NCBI GenBank assembly: GCA_003707065.3
Contig: PPXM03000003.1
Coordinates: 558,001 to 622,000 of the forward strand
DNA from: Trigonopsis variabilis
Taxonomy: Eukaryota; Ascomycota; Trigonopsidomycetes; Trigonopsidales; Trigonopsidaceae
Direction: 5' to 3'
Length of the DNA: 64,000 nt
Each line of letters starts with the position of its first letter. The stretch's first letter is position 1. The notes below the pieces were generated by a model that was not told the origin of the DNA, did not search any database, and saw nothing but the letters and a program-made list of their open reading frames with translations. The translations under genes and the position numbers were made by a program. Below are positions 20,187 through 30,510 of the stretch, in pieces.

Positions 20187-21479
20187 ATGAGCGATCAAAC
20201 CGATCCTGAATCGCTTCCTCTTCCTCCAAACTGGAGTCAGCATGTCGCTCCTAGCGGGCACTACTATTATTATAACTCCATCACAAAAGAGTCCAGCTAC
20301 GAGCGACCAAAATGGATGGCTCCTCCTACTAGAAAGCCGCGAGATTTAGCAAGGGGAAAGATTCACTTGGTGGGATCTTGGTACTTAGTGGCTACGAGGA
20401 CTGGCCGATTGTTCTATTATGATCAAGATCGAAAGAAATCTCACTGGATAGCGCCTAGCAGCATAGAACATGCCCTTGAATCCATTGGATCTAAAGAGAA
20501 ATACATCATAATTATGCTCATAGCTCATTGTCGAGGGTTTACACTTCATGAGAAAGACATGAAGGATCTCAAAGAGCACGAATCTCGAGAATTGATTCCA
20601 AAAACGCGATTAAAGAAAGACGATATGGTAAGTCAAGAAGCTGAAGGTGAGGCCGAGGCACATGATGAAGATGAAGATGAAGACGAAGGTGATGAAGACG
20701 AAGGTGATGAAGATGAGGAAGACGAAGACGCAGAAGACGACGACGAAGATGATGAACAGAGAATGATGCAAGATCTCGAATATACAGAAGAAGACATTGA
20801 ACGTCAGATGATGGAAATGTTAGCCGAACAAGCTCAAGCTGTAGGTAGGCCTGGTATGGAAGCAAAAGTTTTGAAGAAGACTCCGGAAGAAGAGGAAAAT
20901 ATTTTCATTCAATTATTGGAGGATTCTCATGCGAACCCATATAAGCCATGGGATATGGAAATGATGAAACTAGTGGACGATGATCGCTATCTTGTCGCTG
21001 GTACTACTAAACGACGGGCTGAGATCTTTGACAAGTGGAGCAAGCGAAAGATAAGGGAACGAAAAGAAGAGGAACAAATTCAGTCTATAGAAACTCTTAA
21101 TACAGATGATCCCATATATGACTTTCTCTGTTTTCTTCAGAAGCATGCATCTGCGAAGCTCTTCTACATTGAATTTAAGAGAAAGTACAGAAAAGATCCG
21201 GATTTCAGGGAGTCGCCATTAAGCGACCGTGAGAAAGAAAAGCTCTATCGGGAATTCGTGGATGCGTTGAAAGCGTACAAGGACACAGTCAAAAGCCAAC
21301 AAAGCTTACGAGAAATTTTCTTGACGACTCCTGGCATATCTGGCGATACAACTATAAATAATCTCCCTACAAAACTTAGGCAGAGTGCCAAATTCATGGC
21401 CGCACCTTCCGGTCTTCGTGAACAGGCTATTGATGATTACATTGCTATCCTGAAGGACAGGCTACAGGGAGCGATGTAG
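20187..21479 (+). CDS. WW/FF-domain splicing-type protein (Urn1/Dre4-like)
   Basis: WW domains bind Pro-rich ligands and FF domains bind phosphorylated tails; Urn1/Dre4 and Prp40 proteins associate with the spliceosome. Intronless, 430 aa from the ATG at 20187 (a GTG at 20178 only extends the frame). WW1 is about residues 10-42 (PLPPNWSQHVAPSGHYYYYN), and a second, degenerate WW follows at about 56-88 (GSWYLVATRTGRLFYYD, HWIAP). An acidic tract of Asp/Glu lies at about 155-195. One FF domain occupies about 232-292 (FIQLLEDSHANPYKPWDM). A single FF domain argues for Urn1/Dre4 and against Prp40, which has several. The stop is 37 bp from the opposing COQ5 stop. Confidence 0.82.
   Translation: MSDQTDPESLPLPPNWSQHVAPSGHYYYYNSITKESSYERPKWMAPPTRKPRDLARGKIHLVGSWYLVATRTGRLFYYDQDRKKSHWIAPSSIEHALESIGSKEKYIIIMLIAHCRGFTLHEKDMKDLKEHESRELIPKTRLKKDDMVSQEAEGEAEAHDEDEDEDEGDEDEGDEDEEDEDAEDDDEDDEQRMMQDLEYTEEDIERQMMEMLAEQAQAVGRPGMEAKVLKKTPEEEENIFIQLLEDSHANPYKPWDMEMMKLVDDDRYLVAGTTKRRAEIFDKWSKRKIRERKEEEQIQSIETLNTDDPIYDFLCFLQKHASAKLFYIEFKRKYRKDPDFRESPLSDREKEKLYREFVDALKAYKDTVKSQQSLREIFLTTPGISGDTTINNLPTKLRQSAKFMAAPSGLREQAIDDYIAILKDRLQGAM
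20676..20705 (+). repeat. 15-bp in-frame tandem repeat in the acidic tract
   Basis: GATGAAGACGAAGGT occurs twice in tandem (20676-20690, 20691-20705), encoding DEDEG twice, inside a longer GAT/GAA-rich tract running to about 20757. Such tracts change length by slippage. Confidence 0.85.
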
Positions 21480-21516
21480 AAGAGGATAATGAAGACAGCA
21501 TTTCTCTATTTACACG

Positions 21517-22455
<939 letters not shown>

Positions 22456-22562
22456 TCAGATGTCCAAGACCTATGGTAGCACGACTGACCGTTCGGTTGC
22501 CAGTTCGCCTGCCAACCGATCATACTTATCATCTCTGGATTGGCAAAAAAAAGTCAAAGCAC

Positions 22563-22982
22563 ATGGCACTATTGGACGATATAGTATTAAGAGATGTATA
22601 AAATATGAGTGATGACTTGTTTTAACCTCAGTTTGGGCTTTACTGTCGAGATCAGTATGACGCTTACGCCAAGTGCGCTCAGCAGGAGACAAAACCGAAT
22701 CCGGAAAACATCAAGGAAGAGACAAGGAAAATGAATGAAAAATGTGCGGCTAAACGCAAGTCTCTGATTGAATGTGCAAATAACATGCCGTCGATCAAGA
22801 AGTTTATGAACCAATGTGCGACTAAAGCTAAGGCTTATGAAGATTGTGAACGAAATGCACAGAGAGATCGAAATTACAAGGTGACAATTAAGGGATACTC
22901 CAAGGGCTGCAGGGCAGCCTATACAGAGATGCGAGAATGTGGTATCAAAGCAGTCGGGAACATCGAGAGCCCTAGTAAATAG
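22563..22982 (+). CDS. four-CX9C mitochondrial protein (CHCHD5/Mix14-like)
   Basis: Small CHCH protein, probably imported into the mitochondrial intermembrane space by the Mia40 relay. Exons 22563-22595 and 22632-22982, 127 aa, intron 36 nt. All eight cysteines form four CX9C motifs: C16/C26, C49/C59, C73/C83 and C104/C114. This double CHCH layout matches human CHCHD5, including YC-x9-C near the start and a PxI segment before the third motif. Without the short first exon the protein would lose its start and first pair's context. The alternative ATG at 22731 would drop the first motif. The exact function of the family is unclear. Confidence 0.85.
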
Positions 22983-23039
22983 GGAGCCATAGAACTTTAG
23001 TCTATTGATACGAGAGGACGTGAAGTGAAGAATGGACTT

Positions 23040-24093
23040 TCATTGAACGGTGTCCAGAAGATTTTGAACTTGGCGTACCAGATGTTCGAAATTCTTGTCT
23101 GAGATCACATCCATGACCGTTTGTAAAAGGTTGGTATTATTTTCGGAGCTGTATATAGTGGAGATATCATCAATTATGGAACCATTAGAATTACCGACTT
23201 CAGCAAGAGATTCTGTAATCATCATATTAAGCGTGGTGTCCGGAGTCAGCAATGGCGGGCAGAGGTCTATGAAACAAGCAACTTCATCGTTGGGATAAGA
23301 AGCTGGACAGTGTTGCAGTTGAGAGTCCACCGCTTCTATAGATGACCCCCCGATCAGCTGGGTACGTAGATTCGCAGAGTCAGCGTACGGTTGGCTCTCT
23401 GATTCAAGGCAGGCGCCCGAAAATTCCGATATATCGGGTATTATGGAATGCTCGTTTAAATTTAAACTTGGGCAGGTAGACTGAATTTGGTCATGGGTCA
23501 CAAGACAGGGTTGACTACACCCTCCCCTTCGAGCATGGTCATCGGTCATTGCGCTCTCGTGACGAGGCCTCGACGTCTGAATCTGCCTTGAAGCTTCACT
23601 ACTTGAACAGAGGTTCTTGGGTTGCTTCACAACACACCCTAAAGCCTCCAACATATTCACAGCCGTGCTATGGTCACGCCTTGATAAAAACTTTAACTGA
23701 ATCTTGAATGTCTGCGTCTGAGCAATGCCCATTCCACATAATCTTACCTTATACTTCCTGCCTTCCCATCTGACATACTTTATCCCTAGGTTGAATTCCT
23801 TGGAATAAACGGAGAAAGGTGTCTGGTCATGTCCTCCGATATCACGATAGAGTTGAGGAATATCGAGAATCTCCTCAAGAATTAATAAAAAAAAATCATA
23901 AACTTACCAAAACATGTCCGTTGAGTAATTCAACCGTGATGACAAGTTTGGGTATACTGCTGGCTTTGCATGCTCGACCTTTTCTCTTTAGTTTCACAAT
24001 TGAGGGGTTATTTATATGAGACCACGATCCAGATGGGCCGTCAAGGTATCTTGAAAACTTCATTAATGGTATTCGTTTCTCCTCAGGGTTCAT
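23040..24093 (-). CDS. Rec114-like meiotic recombination protein
   Basis: Rec114 with Mei4 and Mer2 promotes Spo11 double-strand breaks in meiosis. Exons in plus coordinates 23908-24093 and 23040-23873, 339 aa, intron 34 nt. The N-terminal 140 residues fit the Rec114 PH-like domain pattern: FSRYLDGPSGSWSHI, VITVELLNGHVLEIL, SVYSKEFNLGIKYVRWEGR, TFKIQLKFLSRRDHSTA and VNMLEALGC. A long disordered, Ser/Gln-rich middle follows. The C-terminus ends in one amphipathic helix (NFEHLVRQVQNLLDTV), where Rec114 binds Mei4. A 30-nt GT-AG segment inside (23718-23747) could be spliced without changing frame. Recognition rests on pattern and architecture, so it stays tentative. Confidence 0.6.
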
Positions 24094-24147
24094 ATTTTAT
24101 TATTGGAGTAGAAAGATATGATTTTGACAAGAACTGACAGCCTCACG

Positions 24148-24159
24148 TCACTCGAGTGA
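24148..24159. promoter_or_regulatory. 12-bp palindrome upstream of MET10
   Basis: TCACTCGAGTGA is a perfect 12-bp palindrome about 155 bp before the MET10 ATG and 55 bp before the opposing Rec114-like start. It overlaps TCACGTCA, a bZIP-type half site. It could bind a dimeric bHLH or bZIP factor. No experimental basis. Confidence 0.3.
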
Positions 24160-24313
24160 GACCTCAGCTAACTTAAATGCTCACGGGACCGATACTTAAC
24201 TTAGGATGGCGTCAACGACCAGCCGCGCGCGAAGGTTTTTTCCCAGGTAAGCTGTGAAGTTGTTATCACTGGGCCTTTTATTTCTTATTTGTTAAGATCA
24301 GGGTCTTTTTATT

Positions 24314-27300
24314 ATGAGTGTGACAGGAGAAAGATCAGTAGAGGGTCCTTTCCCTTTAACCTCTGATCTGTCGAGCCTGCAAGGCTGTTCTAACGTTACA
24401 GGCCAAACTTTGGTCGAACAGGTCACTTATGGATTATCTGATGCTATCTTTTCATATTCCGACGGTTTTCAATTAGATAATAGCTTAGTTGCATGGAATT
24501 CATCGAAGCAATCTAATGGAAAGAATCAAGTCCCGCTGCTCCACCAATTTGATAACCGGGTTGGGTCTGGGGCACCGATTCTCGGCTATCTTCTCGGTCG
24601 CAAACAAACAGAGATTTCTACTTTGACCTCAGTTATTGGATCTGCCGCATCGGCTTTATTCCTCGACCCTGTGTTGTCTGAGTATTCTTTTCTTCGCCCT
24701 AGCCCAACTCCACTTGTATTTCACTTGAGCTCCATCTCTTATCTTGAGGGCCGGTTGGTTAACGATTACACTCAGGCTTCTAGAATCACTCGAGATAATG
24801 GCCTTATACTTATTTCTTCCACCTCGGCTGATGAGATTCAGGACATCTCCTTGTTGGCCAGCGCGGCTGCCGAACTAGTTCCGACGGTTCATAGCTATGA
24901 TGGAATACAACTTGGCAGAGATAGTATAAAGGTCAATGACATCAGGAACATCACCGGCCTTGCAGACGAATATCTCGAGCTTAAGAGCAAAGTCACCGAT
25001 GAACCTGAGTCCACTATCAAGGCGTTATTGACGGCTTTAAACACTTCTCGTGGAACAAACTACAGAGCCTTCGAATATCATGGCCATAAGGAACCCGAGT
25101 TTGTGATTATTGGTTTTGGCTCCGCTGAAGTCCAAATTGGTGCTGCCGTTGCCGAAAACCTTGTGCAGTCTGGTGAGAAGGTTGGCTTCATTGGCGTCAG
25201 GGTATACTCACCTTTTTTGGATGATGAATTTGTTCAGTCTCTTCCTAAATCAGTGAGAAAAATCCTTGTCCTGGGTCAAGTGGCATCTCGTCAACAAGCA
25301 CACGATCCCCTTGTGCGCTCCGCTCTCTTCTCTGATGTGTCTGTCTCTTTAGTGGGAGGAAAATTCGATCCCACTATTGTATTGAACGAGTTTAAATATG
25401 ATCCGTCTTACAGCTTTTCCCCTAAGACACTTGTTTGGCTCTTTGATCAGTTGGCGACCAGTAGCAAATTCGATTTCAATGAGGAAACTTATTTGAATTT
25501 GACCAAATTCGTGAACGTGTCCAAATTCAAGCTGATTGGTGAGAATGGCTCTCAGTATTCGTTCTGGGGTCTTGACGATCATAATGCCGCTCTATCTGGC
25601 CGTATTGCATTCACTTTATCTTTGGACGGTACAAAGACAGTCCAATATCACGAAGCTTTCGACAATCAGACGCTTGGGGGAGTTGTTCAGAGCGATGTTC
25701 GATCTTTATCTAGGCCGGCTCCTACTTTGTACCCTGTGGATAATGCAGACATCACTTTTGTGCAAGATGTTTCTATTCTTTCCAAGTATGATGTCTTGAC
25801 TCGTTCTCCTGAGGGCTCTACTATTCTCCTAGCTACTTCTAGTCGTTCAGTTGAAGATCTGGATAAAGTGTTACCTTCGAGCTTTCGCATCCAGGTTGCT
25901 GCTAAGAATATTTCTCTCTATCTTCTTGATCCTTCACTTGTGGGTGAAATCCCAGAAACTGGAGATTTGACAGAAACTATTGTATCCCAGTTGGCTTTCT
26001 GGAAGCTAGTAGATCCCGATGCATCCCAAGACTCGATTGTCCGAAATGTTCTTGCGGCTAATAGTAATAACATTGAGCTTATTCCCGCCATCCTTAACAC
26101 CGTTTTTGAAAAGGTCGTCGCTAGTGCTCTGTTGAAGATTGAGGTGCCTACTGCCTGGACGACTCTTGCTCTTGATGAGGTTGAGCTGTCTACAACAGTC
26201 TCTTTGACTGCATTTGGCCCTAATACTAAGACTGTCAATGAAGAGCCGAGTGCAGACACGTCCAATTGGAAAATCGCAGCCAAGCATATCGCATTCAAGG
26301 AAGCCTATAACTTTAGGACCGCTCTTCGACCTGACCTTCCCTCGAAGACTTTTATCGTCAAAGTTAAGGAGAATAAGAGAATTACTCCAAAAACATATGA
26401 CCGCTACTTGTTCCATATTGAATTTGATATTTCCGGTACAGGGCTCAAGTACAATATTGGTGAAGCTCTGGGAATCCACGGTCGCAACGACACTAACTTG
26501 GTGAACCAATTTATGTCCTTTTACGGGCTGAATGGTGATGATCTTGTTGAGGTTCCTTCTAGAGATAATCCAGAAGAAGTTGAAATTAGGACTATTTTCC
26601 AAAGTCTGTCAGAAAATCTCGATTTGTTCGGTAAACCGCCCAAGAAATTCTATGAAGGACTCGCTGCTTTCGCCCAGCACAAGAAGGAGAAAGAACTTTT
26701 AACCAAAATTGCTAGCGCTGAAGGTGCAGCCGAGCTCAAGAAAAGGGTTGAGGTTGATTTTTCAACCTATGCAGATATTCTAGAGGAATTCCCTTCTGCT
26801 CACCCTTCCTTTGCTGAGCTGGCCTCTCTAATAAACCCTCTGAAACGAAGAGAGTATTCGATTGCATCCTCTCAGAATGTCCATCCGAATGAAGTCCATC
26901 TTCTAATTGTCGTCGTTGATTGGACGGACTCGAAAGGGAGGAAGAGATTTGGACAATGTTCCAAATACCTTTCCGACCTCCCGGTTGGGGCAGAACTCGT
27001 TGTTTCAGTCAAGCCCTCGGTGATGAAGCTTCCCCCTTTGACTACACAGCCTATCATCATGAGTGGTCTCGGAACTGGTCTCGCGCCATTCAAGGCTTTC
27101 ATTGAAGAACGTGCTTATCAGAAGAGTCTCGGCCACGAAATAGGCGATATCTATCTTTTCTTGGGCTCTCGTCACCGAAAAGAGGAATACTTATACGGCG
27201 AACTTTGGGAAGCTTTTCTCGCTTCTGGTATCTTGACTCATCTGGGAACTGCTTTCAGTCGTGATCAACCTCAAAAGATATACATTCAGGATCGAATGCG

Positions 27301-27543
27301 CCAAAATATCGACGGTCTACTAGATGCTTTTGCAGCAAAACAGGGATCATTCTATCTTTGCGGTCCTACATGGCCCGTGCCTGATGTCACTGCAGTTTTA
27401 GAGGATGTGTTGATGAAAGATGCTGCTGCAAGAGGTGAAAAAGTCGATCTCAAGAAGGCCATAGAGGAGTTAAAGGATACTGGAAGATACGTCTTGGAGG
27501 TAAGCTACCAATTTCAATATGTTCTGACGTTTAGGTCTACTAG
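24314..27543 (+). CDS. MET10: sulfite reductase (NADPH) flavoprotein alpha subunit
   Basis: Passes electrons from NADPH through FAD to the sulfite-reducing beta subunit (Met5) in sulfate assimilation. Exons 24314-27499 and 27535-27543; 1064 aa ending in EVY, as in yeast Met10. Order: a pyruvate-ferredoxin-oxidoreductase-like N-terminal region to about residue 600, then the FAD-binding domain (YDRYLFHIEFDISGTGLKYN, EALGIHGRND, RREYSIASSQ near 848), then the NADPH domain (SGLGTGLAPFK near 918, LGSRHRKEEYLYGELWEAF, CGPTWPVPD near 1016). The last intron is 35 nt and leaves only three codons (GTC TAC TAG) in the final exon. If it is kept, the frame runs on to 27886 across the opposite-strand gene. 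A 50-nt 5' UTR intron (24247-24296) is possible. Confidence 0.96.
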
Positions 27544-27600
27544 TTCACGTTTCCTGGCAATCGTCAAAATTCTAGAGTTTGCTATCCTAGAGAGCAGAAA

Positions 27601-29456
27601 TCATAGACAAAGAGAACCTCTTTTCAAGACCGTAGGAGTCACAAGCTGCTCGTTTTCGAGCACCATAGCCGACGTAAATGATGGAGATCTGAGGACAGCG
27701 TCTGGAGAGTTGGAGAAGCTCCTTAACTCTGTGCTTTCAAGAATCTTAGGATGGAATTCACCTTTCTTGGTACGGTACTCTGATCTACAAGACCTCAAGG
27801 ATAAAAAATATTTCATCAGTACTGCCGACCCAAAAACCACTGAAGTAGCCTTGATGATTGGGGCTATCTTGAAAAAGAGTATATGATCTAGCTGGAACAA
27901 GGGTATATCGAAGTAAAGCGCATTTATCACCAATATAGATAAGACCATCTTCTCTGTTGAGGTCAGAACTAAATAATAGAAACAACGTACCTGTATTCCT
28001 CAGGAACCGCAGGACAAACAGAAAGGCCAAGAACAACAGCGAACGCTTCAGAATATTAAATAACTGCGAGACCATACCAATAAGACTTTTTTGGAATACC
28101 AAAAAGAGGTCTCCTAGGGCTGTCTCGGCGTTTTTTGTTAGATTGTTTAGGATTTCAGTTGATCGACTGCCAATGTCATCAAGATGGCTCGCTATGGCAT
28201 CACCGAGAGAATCCTGCAAAATAATATTCTCCCGGGCAGAACTCAATAACTGAGATGATGCAGATTCTACCAATATCATGTTCTGTTGTGAGAAATGCGA
28301 AATTTCAAGCCTTACAGAGATCGAATCCAAAGATAGATCAAGAATCATTTTTAGATTATTACCAATGGGATCCTTGAGTCAATTATAGTTTCAAAGAGCT
28401 TTACTTGAGCAAGAGCAATATCCTCCAAGAACTTTAAGGTCGATGCAGAGACATCTTGGTTAAATTTTTCATGAACCTAAGCGTGTAAGAAGACATATAA
28501 ACGATCAAGATACAGACCGTGGCTATGTCTGTAGAAAGCGTAGAGAGATGGGTGATCTCTCTACTGATGGCAGAGTTGAGATATTCGAATTTGAAGATAT
28601 CGTCATTAAGAGAGGAGCTCACAGCCGCTAATTCAGATTTCAACATACTTAATTCCTAGAGTAGTGAGTGCAGGTTAGAAGCCATTGACATACCGTGGAG
28701 ATTTCTTGGATCGAAGAGACAACTGATCGATGAGCGTCTTGTGCATTGTCACTGAGCCTATTGAATGTCGACATCAGGTCTTTTATTTTATTGTCAAAAC
28801 TATCTAAAAGATGTGATTGATCAAGAGCTTTATTATCCAGGTTCGAAAGGGAACACAGAATCTCATCAAGTCTAATTTTCAAAAGAGACAAAGGCTGCAA
28901 CTGCTCTTCATATTCTCCGATACGCTCATATGCTGCTTTCAATTTCAAGAAAGCATCATATTGGGCCATCGTCATGTTTTTATGTATTCTATTCAGCTTC
29001 TCTGAAAAAAAAAGGTAAGAGTATGATGAGTGTTGATATCTTACCAGCATATAGATCGCGGTGGAGATGACCACAGAGTGTTGGAACTGATTGGAAATAG
29101 CCACTGAATGAAGTCCACCATTGAGGACGTTGATACAGGGCCTGAACGCAATCGCTTGAGCGCATGTCATCCAAATGGCAAGATGAAGGTATAATAACTT
29201 CGGCAGACTGTAATTCACATATCGCGAATCTTGTGGCAAGTTCAACTCGCTCACGATCATCCATATTTATACAATTGGAGATATCCATTGAATCTAACAC
29301 TCGGCTGGTACATTGATCAATATGTCTTGCCCTTTCTATAAGTGCGAGAGCTTTTTGGATATCAGAGTCGGGTAGTGCAGCTTGAAAATATGTGATTTGA
29401 TCAATATTGAAACCCTTAACGAGTCGAGAAACTGAAACAATATAAATCAGAAACAT
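27601..29456 (-). CDS. KAR5: nuclear-fusion (karyogamy) membrane protein, Kar5/Tht1 family
   Basis: Kar5 proteins act in the nuclear envelope and are needed for the two nuclei to fuse after mating. Six exons in plus coordinates: 29045-29456, 28694-29001, 28518-28655, 28405-28476, 27991-28372, 27601-27953; 554 aa in frame; introns 43, 38, 41, 32 and 37 nt. The start at 29456 gives a signal peptide (MFLIYIVSVSRLVKGF). The Cys-rich N-terminal domain has the diagnostic SSDCVQALYQRPQWWTSFSG followed by FQSVPTLC. A long coiled coil follows, then hydrophobic segments near residues 405-436 (LLFLAFLFVLRFL), 440-460 and 470-490. The stop is 58 bp from the MET10 stop. Confidence 0.87.
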
Positions 29457-29721
29457 ATCCTGCAATGTTTGTTAGTAAAAATTTCTCTCAGTTGTAAGAA
29501 AATGAAAAAAGTCTGAGGAACTCAGAGGATTGTCATATGACAGGTATCAGATAAACGTGCACTTTTTTCTTTCGAGATGGTGTAACTAGAATTGGACCCC
29601 AGGGCAGGAACGGCCTACTACATACAGTTGGGACAAGTTCCAAGGACACAAGAAAGGACGACCAAAGTGACAACGACGACTGACCGTGATTTAATCATTT
29701 TGAAAAAGGACCACGGATGAT

Positions 29722-30279
29722 ATGGAAGACATAGAACCAATCACGGATCAAAGTGGAAAAGAAGAAGGAGCTTATAGGCCACTCCCGTTTCAATTGGCTC
29801 AAGATCGCATTAGTGGGAAATATGAAAGAGCGGTGGCAGATTTATATCAACATAGGCGATGGGAACTAATTCTTGAAGCTGTGATAGAAAAAGGGAAGAT
29901 ATCACCTGATGTCGACCAGGGAGAATTTTATGCCGTTTTGCAGCAAGATCTCAATGTTAATCAAGAGCCGCAAGAACAACTTGATTTGGCCTTTGTAAGA
30001 AAAGCCAGAATTCTAGAAAGCCAACGGGTGCAAGAATCTGAGGATAATACCCAGATAGATACATATATGGATGAGTTAAAACAATTATTGGATCGAGCCG
30101 CGACATTTCTCAAAGCAGAAGATGAGAAAAGAAATCAGAGCAATAATAAGACGGATTTGGTGTTGAATCATCGTACTGATTATGAGAATTGTATCAGAGA
30201 AACTCTTGAAGCATTTGAATTACGGGCAGCTAGTTTGGTTGAAAGATATCAAAATGAAATATCAAAATGCTTTAAATGA
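29722..30279 (+). CDS. small helical protein of unknown function
   Basis: Intronless 185-aa ORF with a clear ATG (MEDIEPITDQSG). It is rich in Glu, Gln and Lys, has no signal peptide or membrane segment, and is predicted by eye to be almost all helix. Residues 20-70 hold a conserved-looking block (PFQLAQDRISGKYERAVADL, HRRWELILEAVIEKGK), residues 75-135 an acidic coiled coil, and the end another helix (LEAFELRAASLVERYQNEI). The arrangement loosely recalls small kinetochore or Mediator subunits, but I cannot assign a family. An 18-T run follows the stop. Confidence 0.62.
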   Translation: MEDIEPITDQSGKEEGAYRPLPFQLAQDRISGKYERAVADLYQHRRWELILEAVIEKGKISPDVDQGEFYAVLQQDLNVNQEPQEQLDLAFVRKARILESQRVQESEDNTQIDTYMDELKQLLDRAATFLKAEDEKRNQSNNKTDLVLNHRTDYENCIRETLEAFELRAASLVERYQNEISKCFK

Positions 30280-30298
30280 CGACCAAAGGACGTGCACG

Positions 30299-30316
30299 TT
30301 TTTTTTTTTTTTTTTT
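30299..30316. repeat. poly-T tract
   Basis: An uninterrupted run of 18 T, 20 bp after the stop of the preceding gene. It is the longest homopolymer in the window. Likely a nucleosome-disfavouring tract in the promoter of the following gene; no RNA polymerase III gene lies before it. Confidence 0.8.
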
Positions 30317-30510
30317 AATTATGCATTTTACTTGTATTTATTATTTTCAACGACATCGCTCATTTGTAGTTTTGACCGAATCAAGCAAGCTTCAATGCAG
30401 TTGTTGGCCATGGAAGCTGGACGAGCCCTTAGTCATTTGCAAACGACTCCCAACCATCGTCGTAGCTAAAGTAGTTTCATTCAACCATATGTAGCAGATA
30501 TTCTGCTATA

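Noticed and set aside
27544-27886. C-terminal extension of the MET10 reading frame (to 1190 aa)
   Set aside because: It exists only if the 35-nt last intron is kept; the spliced form ends in the conserved EVY, and the extension is antisense to the KAR5 last exon.
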